DNA of 64,000 nt. Source: Nymphalis io (lineage: Eukaryota > Arthropoda > Insecta > Lepidoptera > Nymphalidae). Every line of letters starts with the position of its first letter. Position 1 is the first letter of the stretch. The notes under the pieces were generated by a model. That model was not told where the DNA came from, made no database searches, and was given only the letters and a program-made list of their open reading frames with translations. Shown piece by piece: positions 42,761 through 53,770 of this stretch. The translations under genes were made by a program, and so were the position numbers. The stretch spans positions 4,191,501 to 4,255,500 of the forward strand of contig NC_065894.1 in assembly GCF_905147045.1 (NCBI RefSeq), read 5' to 3'.

Positions 42761-45550
42761 TTAAATCAATGAACATAATATATTTTATACGCACGTACAT
42801 ACATAGCACGATTATGCTAACGTAAAATGTATTATGGAGAATTGAGCAGCGCCTCCGGCGTATAGTTATGGCGTATCTCCAAAACGTAATAACTTACGTT
42901 CAAAAATCATACAAAAGGTTACGAAAACTGACAACCAAAATAATGTTATTAAAAACAAATGAATATTGACTAAGAATCCGGTAAGATAAAAATTATCCTT
43001 CTTGTAAATTCGTTTGAAAAATGAAGTATCAATAATATAAAACTCAAACGTGTATACAAAAAGTACATCACTCACACGTCGGTTATCGTGCGGTAATTAA
43101 ATGAATGTTATAACATTTCATAGCTTTTGTTTTTCCAAGGCCCCAACTTAACGGCCTTGTCATAACTTGATTACTTAAACTTTAATTTACAACGTTGAAA
43201 ATGCAAGAACAATACCACAGCTATCACGAGCGGAATGTAGTCTAAACTTCTGTTACATTGACGACAAAATACGTCTGTAGTTAACAAAATGAAATCAATT
43301 TCACTGCAGTCTCTATTCCTTTTTAATAAGATTCAAAATCGCATGAATATAAGTCTATGCGTATTTTGGTAATAGCAGATTAATTTGGTAAAAGCTCGTT
43401 ACATTGACCGATTAATCTCGGCCTTTTTTGTAACACTTATGTTTTGGTAATAGGATCGATTTTCGATTGTTCGGGAGATAGTTTAAGGGTGGAAATGACA
43501 ACTTCGTGGTGGCCAATGATGGGATGACTCACATCACTATCGCCATGCATTCTTCACTCGTCCCGTATCCGTTTCTATATTTTTTTTTCACATACACTCT
43601 TACTTCTGTGTCGACGTGCTTAATGGCTTTCGGTAACCAGCGTATTACAAGTTGAAACTGTAATAGACGCTAAACTAAATATTAATAACTAATCTAGAAA
43701 CAATAAAAGTATTTTCTTATTAATAATGAATATAAAATAAATTACAATAATAAAATATTAAAAAATATCATATGTAATAAAATATGACAGTAATATTATG
43801 AAGGCTTATTTTTTTTTCATTTCTTCGTTGAGCCGCTTTGCCATTTAGACCTCATTTGATTTAGTGTCTGGTCGTAATGAGTCTTAATTAGTATTTAAAT
43901 GGTATTTAAAGACTGACATGTCAGCTTCTCTAGCGCCACTGACACCATCCTGTAATAAATATAACCTTATATTTTAAACTTTTTTTATTGTAACAACAAT
44001 ACGAAACAATGTGGAGGAAAAATCTTTATAGAATTGCCAGTTTTTCATGTGAACGCTATAAGTATTCTAAGCCAGAATACGCAATATGCATGCAAATCCC
44101 TTGAAATATATTGTATATGCATGTTATAATTTAAATATAATCATAATAAACGTTAAATTAGCGATAACACCTTTAATATATAATTAATACTATAATAATT
44201 CAATATTACGACTATCTCTCTATGTAGGCTTATTTAAATATGTTTTTGAAGACTAAAATAACAATTGAGAACCAAGTATTATGTAACTTATACGCTTTAA
44301 TTAAAATGTTAATTAGTAAGACAATATGATATTGAAGTTAGCGGTATAGCGTATTGTGATAAAAATAAATATAAGTATATTGTTTTTCGTATGCCCCTGA
44401 CTCAAATGCTCCCACAAAGTCCCGTTGACCCAGAAAACATTGGCGAATATACGACGAATTCACTGCATGTTGATTAAATTACATTGTTATAGAAATCTAT
44501 TATTATAGCTTATAGTAAATATGTGTTCGTACAATAAAATATTGAAAATGACGAATCTATTAATATGTTTAGCTCCTAACGCCATCTATCGCGTAGTTCG
44601 ACAACCTTGGATAATATTATCCAGTTTTGTAATATTATAAAACTTTAATATCAGAATTATTTATATAAAATCCTTAAATAAAAGTTGAAAATATATATTT
44701 AAATAAAATAATAAATAAAAAAATTAACAAAACATTACAGTTTCATTAGTTCAATTAATGTTATAAAATATTAATGTTACATGTATATATCGATTTTCCT
44801 CAGTATTGTCTTATTCGTTTTTTTAAGTAAAAAAATATTCAATATAAGAGCGTTGACACCTATACTTGGGTACCAAAAGTCTACACAAAGGAATTACTAC
44901 CTAATACTGATAAATATGAAAATTATTTTAATATAAAATATGAACGATTTATCGCTACAGTAAAGAAATGAATCTTATAAAAAAAATTTGTCATAAATTA
45001 TAATTATAACTATAACCACTCCAATAAAATATAAGCTTGTTCGATTGGCAATAAAACACAATTTTCTTTTAATTGCTTATTTTAACTGTTATATCACAAA
45101 TGTTTATGAATAATACAGTTTTTAATATTTAAATTATTACATATATTTTATAGACATAATATTTTATAGTATAAGTTTATTTAATTAAACAACAGTCGAG
45201 CACTTGAATCTTAACCAAAAATCGCTTGTTCAACCCGATCAAGCAGTACTGGATTGTAAACAATGGCTTCGTTCGTTTTTTTTTTCAATTATAAATAATA
45301 TGTATAGTAAAGTGAAACTTAATTTTAATTTATTATTATACTACTACTATAATAAACTTACCTCGAAATTAAAAATAATACATGTTTTCAATGAATACTT
45401 TATTTACATAATGAAAAAGTTTATATTAAATTAAATGTGTATAAACTTGAATAACATGGTACCATTTGTTTTTAATTAGAAAAAAAGGCTTTAAATTTGT
45501 TGCTAAAAATTAATTTAACTTAGAATGTGTCATAAGTAAATCCTCTTGGA
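42761..45550. other. AT-rich non-coding sequence
   Basis: AACGCCATCTATCGCG near 44579 is a reverse form of the TAGATGGCGCT phrase. No gene or RNA is supported in the nearly 3 kb. Confidence 0.45.
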
Positions 45551-47996
45551 GTCACAGACTTCTAAGTTTAGACAGAGTATGACTCCAAATGGAGTCATGT
45601 GGCAGATGACTTGTTCAGCTTTAGGATATATTTTTATTTAGAATACCTTGAAACATTCGGCGGGGGTTTGTCTTTACATAATAATTATGACTAATGCTTA
45701 TGATAGAGCTAGTAAATAATGGATTTTACGAAACAAACAAACATTATTCTTTATTTTCGGATGATTTCGAACCATCAGGTAAAAGCACCTTAACCTAAAT
45801 TAAGAATTCGTTTTGTTTTCTCTACACTATAATCATATTTTTGAAGATTATATAAGATTTATGTAGTCATCAAAAGAGTGTGTAAAATTGCAGCTCAAAT
45901 GATAAGGATATAACGACTTCAGATTAATTTGCAAGATTTGTTCCAATCATTTAACAAATGAAGTTAAATAAACACTCGTAAAGTAATTCCCGAATACTGT
46001 TATTTCTCAACATCTTATTTGATTAACAAATGATATCCAGCTCAAGTTAATTCGATTACTAAGGGTCTAAGAATTTTACAGGCTGTGCTCCAAAATTGAA
46101 AGCAATGATTCAAAAACTATCACAAAACGAACAATTATTATACTATTTTTAATCAATTACATTGTATTTTTACTTATCTGTATTAGTTGTTAGTGACGCG
46201 CGAATTATGAAATTGGCGCCCTCTTAAATTGTCATCGGGTGCCAGCACTTGCCGCCTTGTAGATCTGGAACTGTCTAGGTATAAGTTACACTGAAGTGAA
46301 CAAAATTTATATATTTTTCGCAAAAAAACTCATGGACGTACATATTTTGTTACTTTCTGACACACATTTTATGATCGTGTTCTGGGGTGATTTTCAAGCA
46401 GAATCTTATTTTGAGGATGTTTGTACAATGGCGTATAATACTATTCAGTAGCGATATATAGCGTTGATTGAATATGTTACATTCCTGAATCACGCTACCT
46501 AGATTCGCTGCTGAGTATATCTAATGTGGAAGTTATTAAATAAATTTTAGTTTGGTGAACAGTTCAAAATACTTCCTTCGTTTAATTAACCATTTGATAC
46601 CGAGTAATATTAGATATTACTTCGGAGTAAACAATATTTTAGGAAAGCGTCGTAATTTTTTTTAGTTTTGCAATAACGCACTCGACCGAACTTAAAGCAT
46701 TACGTATTATAATAGCAATACAGTAGTTATAATTTCTATTATAATAGAAAATAAAAAATCGTAGTTTTCCTAAAGAACGCTATATCCATTCAGGAGTTTT
46801 ACATTTAGTTAAATATTAATTTTCTATGCAATAGGTATTCTTTTGCGCTTACAACACATTTACAATCTCAATTATGTCCGAAGTGGCGGCCATTTTACGT
46901 CACATATATCCAATTACAAAAATGATTTCATTACTAACTCATAAAAGAGCCACAACTAATTATAAATGTGTTCCATAATTGTATTTGCTGCAATGTATTT
47001 TAATTCAGTCTCATTTATACAGTCATTTAAAATTTTAAGGGCTTATTTAACGAAATGTTAAATAAAAATATTTTTAATTGAGATATATTCTTACTTAATT
47101 ATTGTAAGGATTCCAAAACGACTACCCACTTATAAACGGTATTAAATAGGTCATATGAAATATCTATATGACATCATCAATAGCTCAAAATATTTAAACG
47201 GGCCTTTCTCCTTGGGGGACCTATAAGTAAATAGGTAACTTAATAGATTGAAACAGTTACAAGAAACATATTTGACCAGTCAGATTCTATGGGTCAATAA
47301 CCCAATGACAACTTCGAGAGTAACACAATTGCAATATTTATTATCATATCTCATTAATTGCTTGCCCATTTACAAATCTACATTCCTATTAACATTACCT
47401 ATTAAATATCCTTTACGCTCAAACAGGTGGTGTATGAAACGCTAAAACAAAAGACAACCTATCACAACAAATCAACACTGTTATAATCAAATCCTTTAAG
47501 TATCATAACAAAATTGTACTCTATAATTACTAGCATAAAATTTATTTTCCCATCAAAGCCCGACCCTAGTAAAATAAGTAGGAGCCCTATTGTTGCTTAC
47601 GCAAAGATGTAATCTCTTATTTTATTATTACCTGACTTGAAAGGGACTGAAATGTGTGTTCCGCTAAATTTGACCTTATACGAATCGTGCAAAGTTTCTT
47701 TTCATTTGTTTTTATTAGATTACAGAAGTGTGGTCCATAGTAATTGTACACGGTCACTATAGTACTGTGAAATAGTGCGACTTTGTCCTTAAAACAAGAG
47801 CTCTTTATTCGTACGCATTGTGAGCAGATCTTTTGTACAACTGAATCCTAGAAAATGATAAAATAAATCTAGGCGGTGGCTGCTAACCCAACTATTTTAG
47901 TACAATATATCTCTCAAAGAATTACCTTCAGGATATTATATTCTTTGTACAAATGTAATTTGTTTTATAAATTGCTTTGATTAAAGAATGATTCTC
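45551..47996. other. AT-rich non-coding sequence
   Basis: ATGACTCCAAATGGAGTCAT at about 45579-45598 is a 9-bp stem. A GC-richer patch at 46190-46280 (AATTGGCGCCCTCTTAAATT, then GGGTGCCAGCACTTGCCGCC) looks like an old TE fragment but cannot be named. Nothing else is recognised. Confidence 0.4.
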
Positions 47997-48033
47997 TTTG
48001 ATATATCTGGTATTACCTATCAGATATATCAAA
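47997..48033. repeat. 13-bp inverted repeat
   Basis: TTTGATATATCTG and CAGATATATCAAA are exact reverse complements with an 11-base spacer. Confidence 0.8.
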
Positions 48034-48102
48034 ATGTATTTATTATTATTATAGATAGTTTTTGTTACTGTTTTTGACGTTTTTACTATTATTATTTAAA
48101 AT

Positions 48103-48260
48103 AAGTCACCTGATGATAATCACCACCGCCCGTTTGTATCATGATAATATTAATTCTGTTGACATTGACATTGCGAGAAATATTAAACATCCCTTACAAT
48201 GTGCCACCATCCTTGGGAACTAAGATGTTACTTCCCTTGTATTTACACTCCCTGACGTAT
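48103..48260 (-). mobile_element. SINE-A, old degraded copy
   Basis: AAGTCACCTGATGATAATCA, then TGACATTGACATTGCGAGAA, ATGTGCCACCATCCTTGGGA and ACTAAGATGTTACTTCCCTT follow the minus-strand family order. The 5' half is lost. Confidence 0.7.
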
Positions 48261-48422
48261 TTATATAATATAATGAGTATTGTATTTTATATCATTATTG
48301 TAAATGTTAATCTTTATACAGGTTTTTGATAAATTTAAAATGTTGGTATTGGTACATATAAAAGATAGATAATAAAAATGGTAGAGGTTGGTAATAAAAT
48401 ATGTATAAATATGTATGTCGTG

Positions 48423-48541
48423 ATGGTGAGTGGTAACCGTTGTTTAGATTAGCATTAAAGAAACATTAGCGATCATTGTATTGCTAACGCGCTGCCAAGG
48501 GATATAATCAGTTATGTTTGTTCCTATAATTACACTAGCTA
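48423..48541 (-). mobile_element. SINE-A, old degraded fragment
   Basis: ATGGTGAGTGGTAACCGTTG, AACGCGCTGCCAAGGG and GTTCCTATAATTACACTAGC follow SINE-A with heavy divergence. Confidence 0.5.
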
Positions 48542-48601
48542 TATCTATAATACTACTTACTAAACGATTTTTTTAGAAGTGTGTTATCAATCTAGACGAA
48601 C

Positions 48602-48895
48602 TTTTTTTTTATAGAATAGGAAGGCGGACGAGCATATGGGCCACCTGATGCTAAGTGGTCACCAAACGCCCTTAGACATTGGCATTGTAAGAAATGTTAA
48701 CCATCGCTTACATCACCAATGCGCCACCAACCTTGGGAACTAAGATGTTATGTCCCTTGTGCCTGCAATTACACTGGCTCACTCACCCTTCAAACCGGAA
48801 CACAACAATACCAAGTACTGCTGTTTTGCGGTAGAATATCTGATTGCGGTGGTACCTACCCAGACGAGCTTGCACAAAGCTCTACCACCAGTAAA
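48602..48895 (-). mobile_element. SINE-A, full-length, well preserved
   Basis: T-run at 48602-48610, then all family blocks from TATAGAATAGGAAGGCGGAC to the 5' end CTCTACCACCAGTAAA. There is a small deletion at GAATATCTGATTGCGGTGGT. It is the youngest-looking of three consecutive minus-strand copies between 48.1 and 48.9 kb. Confidence 0.93.
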
Positions 48896-49216
48896 CTGCT
48901 ACTAGATCTAGGCTTTAGTATATAATATTAATATAAGAGAGGCGCTTCACAGTTTTACCCGCTTTATATTTAGACTATTGACGTGTCAAGTGTGCATTTC
49001 ATGTTCTTCTTACTAATAAAATAAAACTTTTTTGAACCGCAAATACAGAAACTAGAAACTAAATGCAATGATAGTTATGTTTGTTAGAGCTATTAAAATA
49101 AAATATAGTATAGAATATTATTAATATTATTTTTATATTTTCATTTATTAGAAAAATAAGCTGTACATTAATTCATATAGATGAGTACAAAGAAAAAGAC
49201 TAAATTTCCATATATA
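48896..49216. other. AT-rich non-coding sequence
   Basis: Nothing recognisable. Confidence 0.5.
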
Positions 49217-49458
49217 GAGAAAAGATGGTCATGTATTCTAAATTTCTTTTGTAGCCGAAGATTGCGAATTCAAACCCGGGCAAAAATCAATGAGTTTTTA
49301 ATTGTTTAATTTGTAAATTTATCTGGTGCTCGGCAGTGAAGTAAAGCGTCTTGAAGAATTCTACATGTAGCTGCAAATCTTTTTCTTAAGGAAAAAGATA
49401 GAAGATAAAAGGAAGAAGATAGCCTAGCAGTGGAACTTACTTGCTAGTTGGCCGTTAC
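49217..49458 (+). mobile_element. SINE-B, degraded copy
   Basis: GCCGAAGATTGCGAATTCAA followed by ACCCGGGCAAAAATCA keeps box B (AATTCAAACCC). The body is ATTTATCTGGTGCTCGGCAG, TTCTACATGTAGCTGCAAAT, then GCCTAGCAGTGGAACTTAC and a GGCCGTTAC end. Confidence 0.7.
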
Positions 49459-50976
49459 TTTTTTTGGCATATTTTTACACAGTCTAATAAATTAATCTTA
49501 TTCCTTAATCAACAGTGGACGTCGACACAGCGAAGTCGAACAAAATACACACAGATACAGTAGGTACAGTAAAAGTAATAATATAATGTATTTGTATCAA
49601 ACATTTTTAAATACTGGTGCATTTAAAAGGGTAAATATATCTTATATAATCGAACTTCAAAAAGTGAATCGAATATCTCGGAATAGTGAACAAGAAACAG
49701 CCCCAAATTCATACCCAGGCCAACAAGGCACCGTCCAGCCTAGGGGCCCAGCCAGCCCAGACAAAAATAATATAATTTTACTCTACCCGCTTCGGAATTC
49801 GGTGTCCTCTTAAGTCAAAGTGCCTTTCTCTAAGTCCGGGCCTGACGAGAAAACACATTCAATGGCATTAGAATGGCGAATCCTATATTCAGCGACATAT
49901 ACTGCTATGAATAATTTAGGGCACAGGTATTGTTATCATAATATGGAATGTGTTGTTTTTACGATATTGTGAGAATTTTTAAAAGAAAAGTAAACTTTGG
50001 TTACTTAAAAAAAATATTTTGATTGTATGTGTGTTATTGGGCCTTGGGGGTAAAACCGACTCTCTGCCGTCATGCCCCCTCCCCGCCGCCGCTATCTACT
50101 CCCTGGTATATATGTGCTTACGTTTATACTATTTACTTCATTACTCAATATTTTTATAATAATAAATGTATTATGTATAATAATATTTATTTTATTAAGC
50201 AAACTACTTTTTTTATTTATTTTACTCTATATGTTTCTGCTGGGCGTCCTGCGAAGAACACATTATTTTTTTTTATAAAATTTTAAATAATTAAATCATA
50301 CCTTGTAAGTAAAATAATGTCGTTATCGACAGGCGTACGTTATCAAGTTATATTCTCCATTCCCTTAGTTTGTTAAGTTCTTTAAAATAAATATCCCCAT
50401 CATAACAATTAATTATCATATTATCAATATTTAGTAAGTAATACTGATTGATATTTTTGTTATAACTAATAATATCCTTACTTAATACTTATACACGTTG
50501 TATAGCGGATGGAGCTAAATCAGTATTTAACTAAACAGCCGCTAAGCAACGTTTATAAGAAAGGCCGATAATGTTTTCGTTGTTAAATATAAATTTCACT
50601 AAAATGTGTTCACTCTTTGTTTATATTTGAAATTTTGTTTGGCTTATGTTATTTCCCTTTTTAATAATTGTAATGTGATACGAGACCAACTTATGCCCGG
50701 CATGCGCAGTAATACCTAATTGAATTTATTTGCAAGCTAATATCCGATATGACTTGCTCTAAAATGTTCTCCATGCACAAATGTTTATCAATTGTCATGG
50801 CGATTGCTTGAACGGTATAGAAATTGATATTATCCAATTTAGTGGCGACTCACAGCAAAGCGGATAATATTAAAAAGAAACCTAGATGATAAAATCATAT
50901 TGTCAACTCTCATGGTCAGTCAATGTCTTTTAATCTCAAACATATAATATATATACCAACATCATTTTTTTTATAA
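49459..50976. other. Non-coding sequence
   Basis: A GC-richer patch at 49695-49855 (CCAGCCTAGGGGCCCAGCCA; CTAAGTCCGGGCCTGACGAG) looks like an old TE piece on the minus strand but cannot be named. No gene is supported. Confidence 0.4.
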
Positions 50977-51091
50977 CGCGGTGAAGGAAATGTCCTGAAG
51001 ATACCTGCACGTGTTAGATGAAAATGCCACCTACCCGCATAGGAGCAGTGGTGGATTAAGCTCCAAGCCTTTTCCTCGAAAGGAGCCTTCA
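50977..51091 (+). mobile_element. SINE-B, middle fragment
   Basis: CGCGGTGAAGGAAATGTCCT, ACCTGCACGTGTTAGATGAA, CTACCCGCATAGGAGCAGTG and AAGCTCCAAGCCTTTTCCTC. Head and tail are lost. Confidence 0.7.
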
Positions 51092-51613
51092 CATATTTTT
51101 ACATTTATAGTAAACACCGAGAAAATTTCAAATCTAATCTCTTAAACGAGATTTAAAATAAAATGCGCATAAAGATCTAATAAGATCATTTGCGTAGGAA
51201 GCTCGCTACGTATCCATACTCGCTGAGAAAAAGTTTGCTGTGTGAATATAGTGGGAGTTCTTGACGTAGTACTTGAGATTATTATTACTTAAAAGATTTT
51301 TTAAAATATCAACGAAAAAAATCTTTACTTATAAAATAATGATACGTCAGTTTTACAAAATAAAGATTATAATATCTAATTCTTATCTCGATTATTCGCA
51401 CGTCCAAAAAGTTATACACACTTCCAGAAGAATGTCAGAATCGATACAATTAACGATGTCACAAAAAACAACAAATATTTTAAAGTGTTTGATAAATATC
51501 GTAGATAATCAAGGTAAATTCAATAAAACTCCCCTTTGTGTTCCGCATCACACCATGGTAACATACATAATTAAGACAATTTTGTGACAATGGGTGAGTA
51601 AATTTCAAAACTT
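51092..51613. other. Non-coding sequence
   Basis: A 104-codon open stretch (51273-51587) is lysine/isoleucine-rich with no recognisable domain. I do not call it a gene. Confidence 0.4.
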
Positions 51614-51677
51614 CATATGAAAATTCATTAGGGCCAGGTTTTGAACCTGCTATAATCGGTTAAGGACCATCTCGGCT
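51614..51677 (-). mobile_element. SINE-B, head fragment
   Basis: CATATGAAAATTCATTAGGG, CCAGGTTTTGAACCTGCTAT and AATCGGTTAAGGACCATCTC then GGCT match the tRNA-like head in reverse, box B included in changed form. Confidence 0.55.
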
Positions 51678-52782
51678 ATGTCTCGATCCATAACAAATCG
51701 AAACCAAACTGGTATCATCCGAACCGTAATAAAAGAATGATCACACGATTCCGTTTTTATTAATACGAATTAAAAAGCAGATGAATAATGTCTCCAAGTG
51801 CGTTGAATGGTAAGTTGATTGTGCGGGAAGACCAAATTGTTTTCAAAACCATTATGAATGGTTATAATAATGTGTAATAAATGAATAACTTATTTGGTTC
51901 AGTTATGAGCATTAAAATGCGTATTTATGAGACTGACGTGTTACAAAAATACTTGATTATGTATTTACTGATCAAAAGTACAATTTACCAGATGACAAAG
52001 ATAATGACTGTATTCCTCGATGATTAATCACAATTTATATTTCCTGTTTTATATCGGAGAACTCACTCTGAAATGAGATACAAAACAAAAACTTTCAAAA
52101 CTACCCTTGCGATACTCGTGACGAAACAAACGATATATGAACATGAAATCATTACTGAATCGTCTTTAACGTAGCCAAAAATATTATAGCTGTACATAAG
52201 TTCTAATATGTGAAGAGCGACAAAATATTATCTCCATACGTAATCTAATAAAAGTATTTAATATAATAAATACAGAAAAGAGGTTTTACTTTTTCATTTA
52301 AAAGACAATTTTCAGATTTTAAGTCTATCTCGTATAGTTGACTGTACGTTGATCGCTTATGACAAACTATTTTATGTGCATATAATAATCAAATACTACA
52401 ATCAATTTTATATATGGCGTATGAAATTCACATATAAATCAATACTAGGTATCCGTAAAACAGTTAAGCAATAATATGAGAATATTGTACACAGATATAA
52501 GCAAATATAAAATACAAAGTAGATTACTGACCATATATTACTTGATATCACGAGTACCACTAGGTTATTACGTTATTTGGAGAAAGAGGACAAAATAACC
52601 GGGCAGACGTCTATGACGGCTTGTAAAGACGACAGTATACAGCAAGCAAAACTAACATTTAGTAATCTTTTTACTCGTCAATGATACTTTTTATTATTGT
52701 GCATCATTTCGAATTTGACTAGACGAAATAACTGGCGGTTCTTTTTTAAGTTCTCACATTAGAAAGAGATATTAATAATATA
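51678..52782. other. AT-rich non-coding sequence
   Basis: No gene or named repeat is supported. Confidence 0.5.
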
Positions 52783-52800
52783 ATAAAATAATATAAAAAT

Positions 52801-53164
52801 AAAAGTGGCACAAAGGGCGATGGAGCTTGCTATGCTAGGCATCTCTCTCGTTGATCGTATACCAAACGCGGAAATCCGACGAAAGACGAAATTCGAAGAT
52901 ATTGGGAAGCATATCACGAGGTTAAAGTGGAGATGGGCTGGATACTTGGCCAGTCGGGAAGACGGAAGGTAGATTAAAGTCGTCACGGAGAGGTTGCCCA
53001 GAGAAGCAAAAAGGCCAGTATGCAGACCACCCGCCCGGTGGTCAGACGATTTTAGAAAAATGGCAGGTGCTCAATGGATGCACAGGACCGGGAGAATTAG
53101 CGCGCCTGTCAAGAGGCCTATGTCCAGCAGTGGATTAATGTGGGCTGAATATGATGATATGATG
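52801..53164 (+). mobile_element. RTE-like LINE 3' fragment
   Basis: Encodes the region downstream of the RT: VAQRAMELAMLGISL-VDRIPN, ITRLKWRWAGYLASREDGR, then an in-frame TAG near 52972. It continues with a small shift near 53100 to GGCCTATGTCCAGCAGTGG and a (GATATGATGATT)-type tail. It is closely related in layout to the RTE-like copy at 19993-21583 (VAQRAMERAMLGVSLKDKI, RLKWQWAGHVCRRTDGRW) but oppositely oriented. ATTAATAATATA occurs on both sides (52771-52782, 53165-53176), a candidate target-site duplication of low information because it is AT-only. Confidence 0.8.
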
Positions 53165-53176
53165 ATTAATAATATA

Positions 53177-53535
53177 TTAATCCTGTCAGGATAAATAAAA
53201 AACTAACATAATGTCTTTCTCCTTACATCATAACAGCATTCAACAGTAGTTTAATCAAAAGAATTGTAGGATTTTATTAAAGGTCAGCAACGCACTTTAA
53301 CCCTTTTTGAAATGTATGTTATTTTTTGCTAAGGTGGTTTGAAAATATTATTTTTTTATAAATATATACTATTTTTAGCTACTAAATAAATATTAAAAAC
53401 ATAATTTATTATTACGAAATAAGAGGACGAATTACCAAATTATATTCAAACAACTACACAGTAGATTAATAAAACATCTGACTAATTAACTAGAAAATTA
53501 TTGTTGTTCTTAGTACTCGCTTGCCTCACATTTTT
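53177..53535. other. AT-rich non-coding sequence
   Basis: Nothing recognisable. Confidence 0.5.
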
Positions 53536-53770
53536 AGTTGGTTGTATCACGTTGTGCAAACTCGTCTGGGTAGGTACCTCATCACATATTCTACCGCCAA
53601 ACAGCAATACTTAGTATTGTTATGTTCCGCCTTGAAGGGTAAGCGAGCAAGTGTATCTACAGGCACAAGGGTCATTAATTGCCTCTTGGTTCCCAAGGTT
53701 GGTGGCGCATTGAATATGTAAGGAATGCTCAATATATCTTATTCAACTTTCTATTTTATATTAAAATAAA
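53536..53770 (+). mobile_element. SINE-A, degraded, full span
   Basis: CACGTTGTGCAAACTCGTCT, GGGTAGGTACCTCATCACAT, TTCTACCGCCAAACAGCAAT, CAGGCACAAGGGTCATTAAT and TTCCCAAGGTTGGTGGCGCA are kept. The 3' block with ACCATCAGG is lost, and the end is TTCTATTTTATATTAAAATA. Confidence 0.75.

Noticed and set aside
46195..46260. ATTGGCGCCC as a retroviral-type primer binding site
   Set aside because: No LTR-like TG...CA ends, polypurine tract or gag/pol sequence around it.
51273..51587. 104-codon open frame
   Set aside because: Same AT-driven composition and no recognisable motif.
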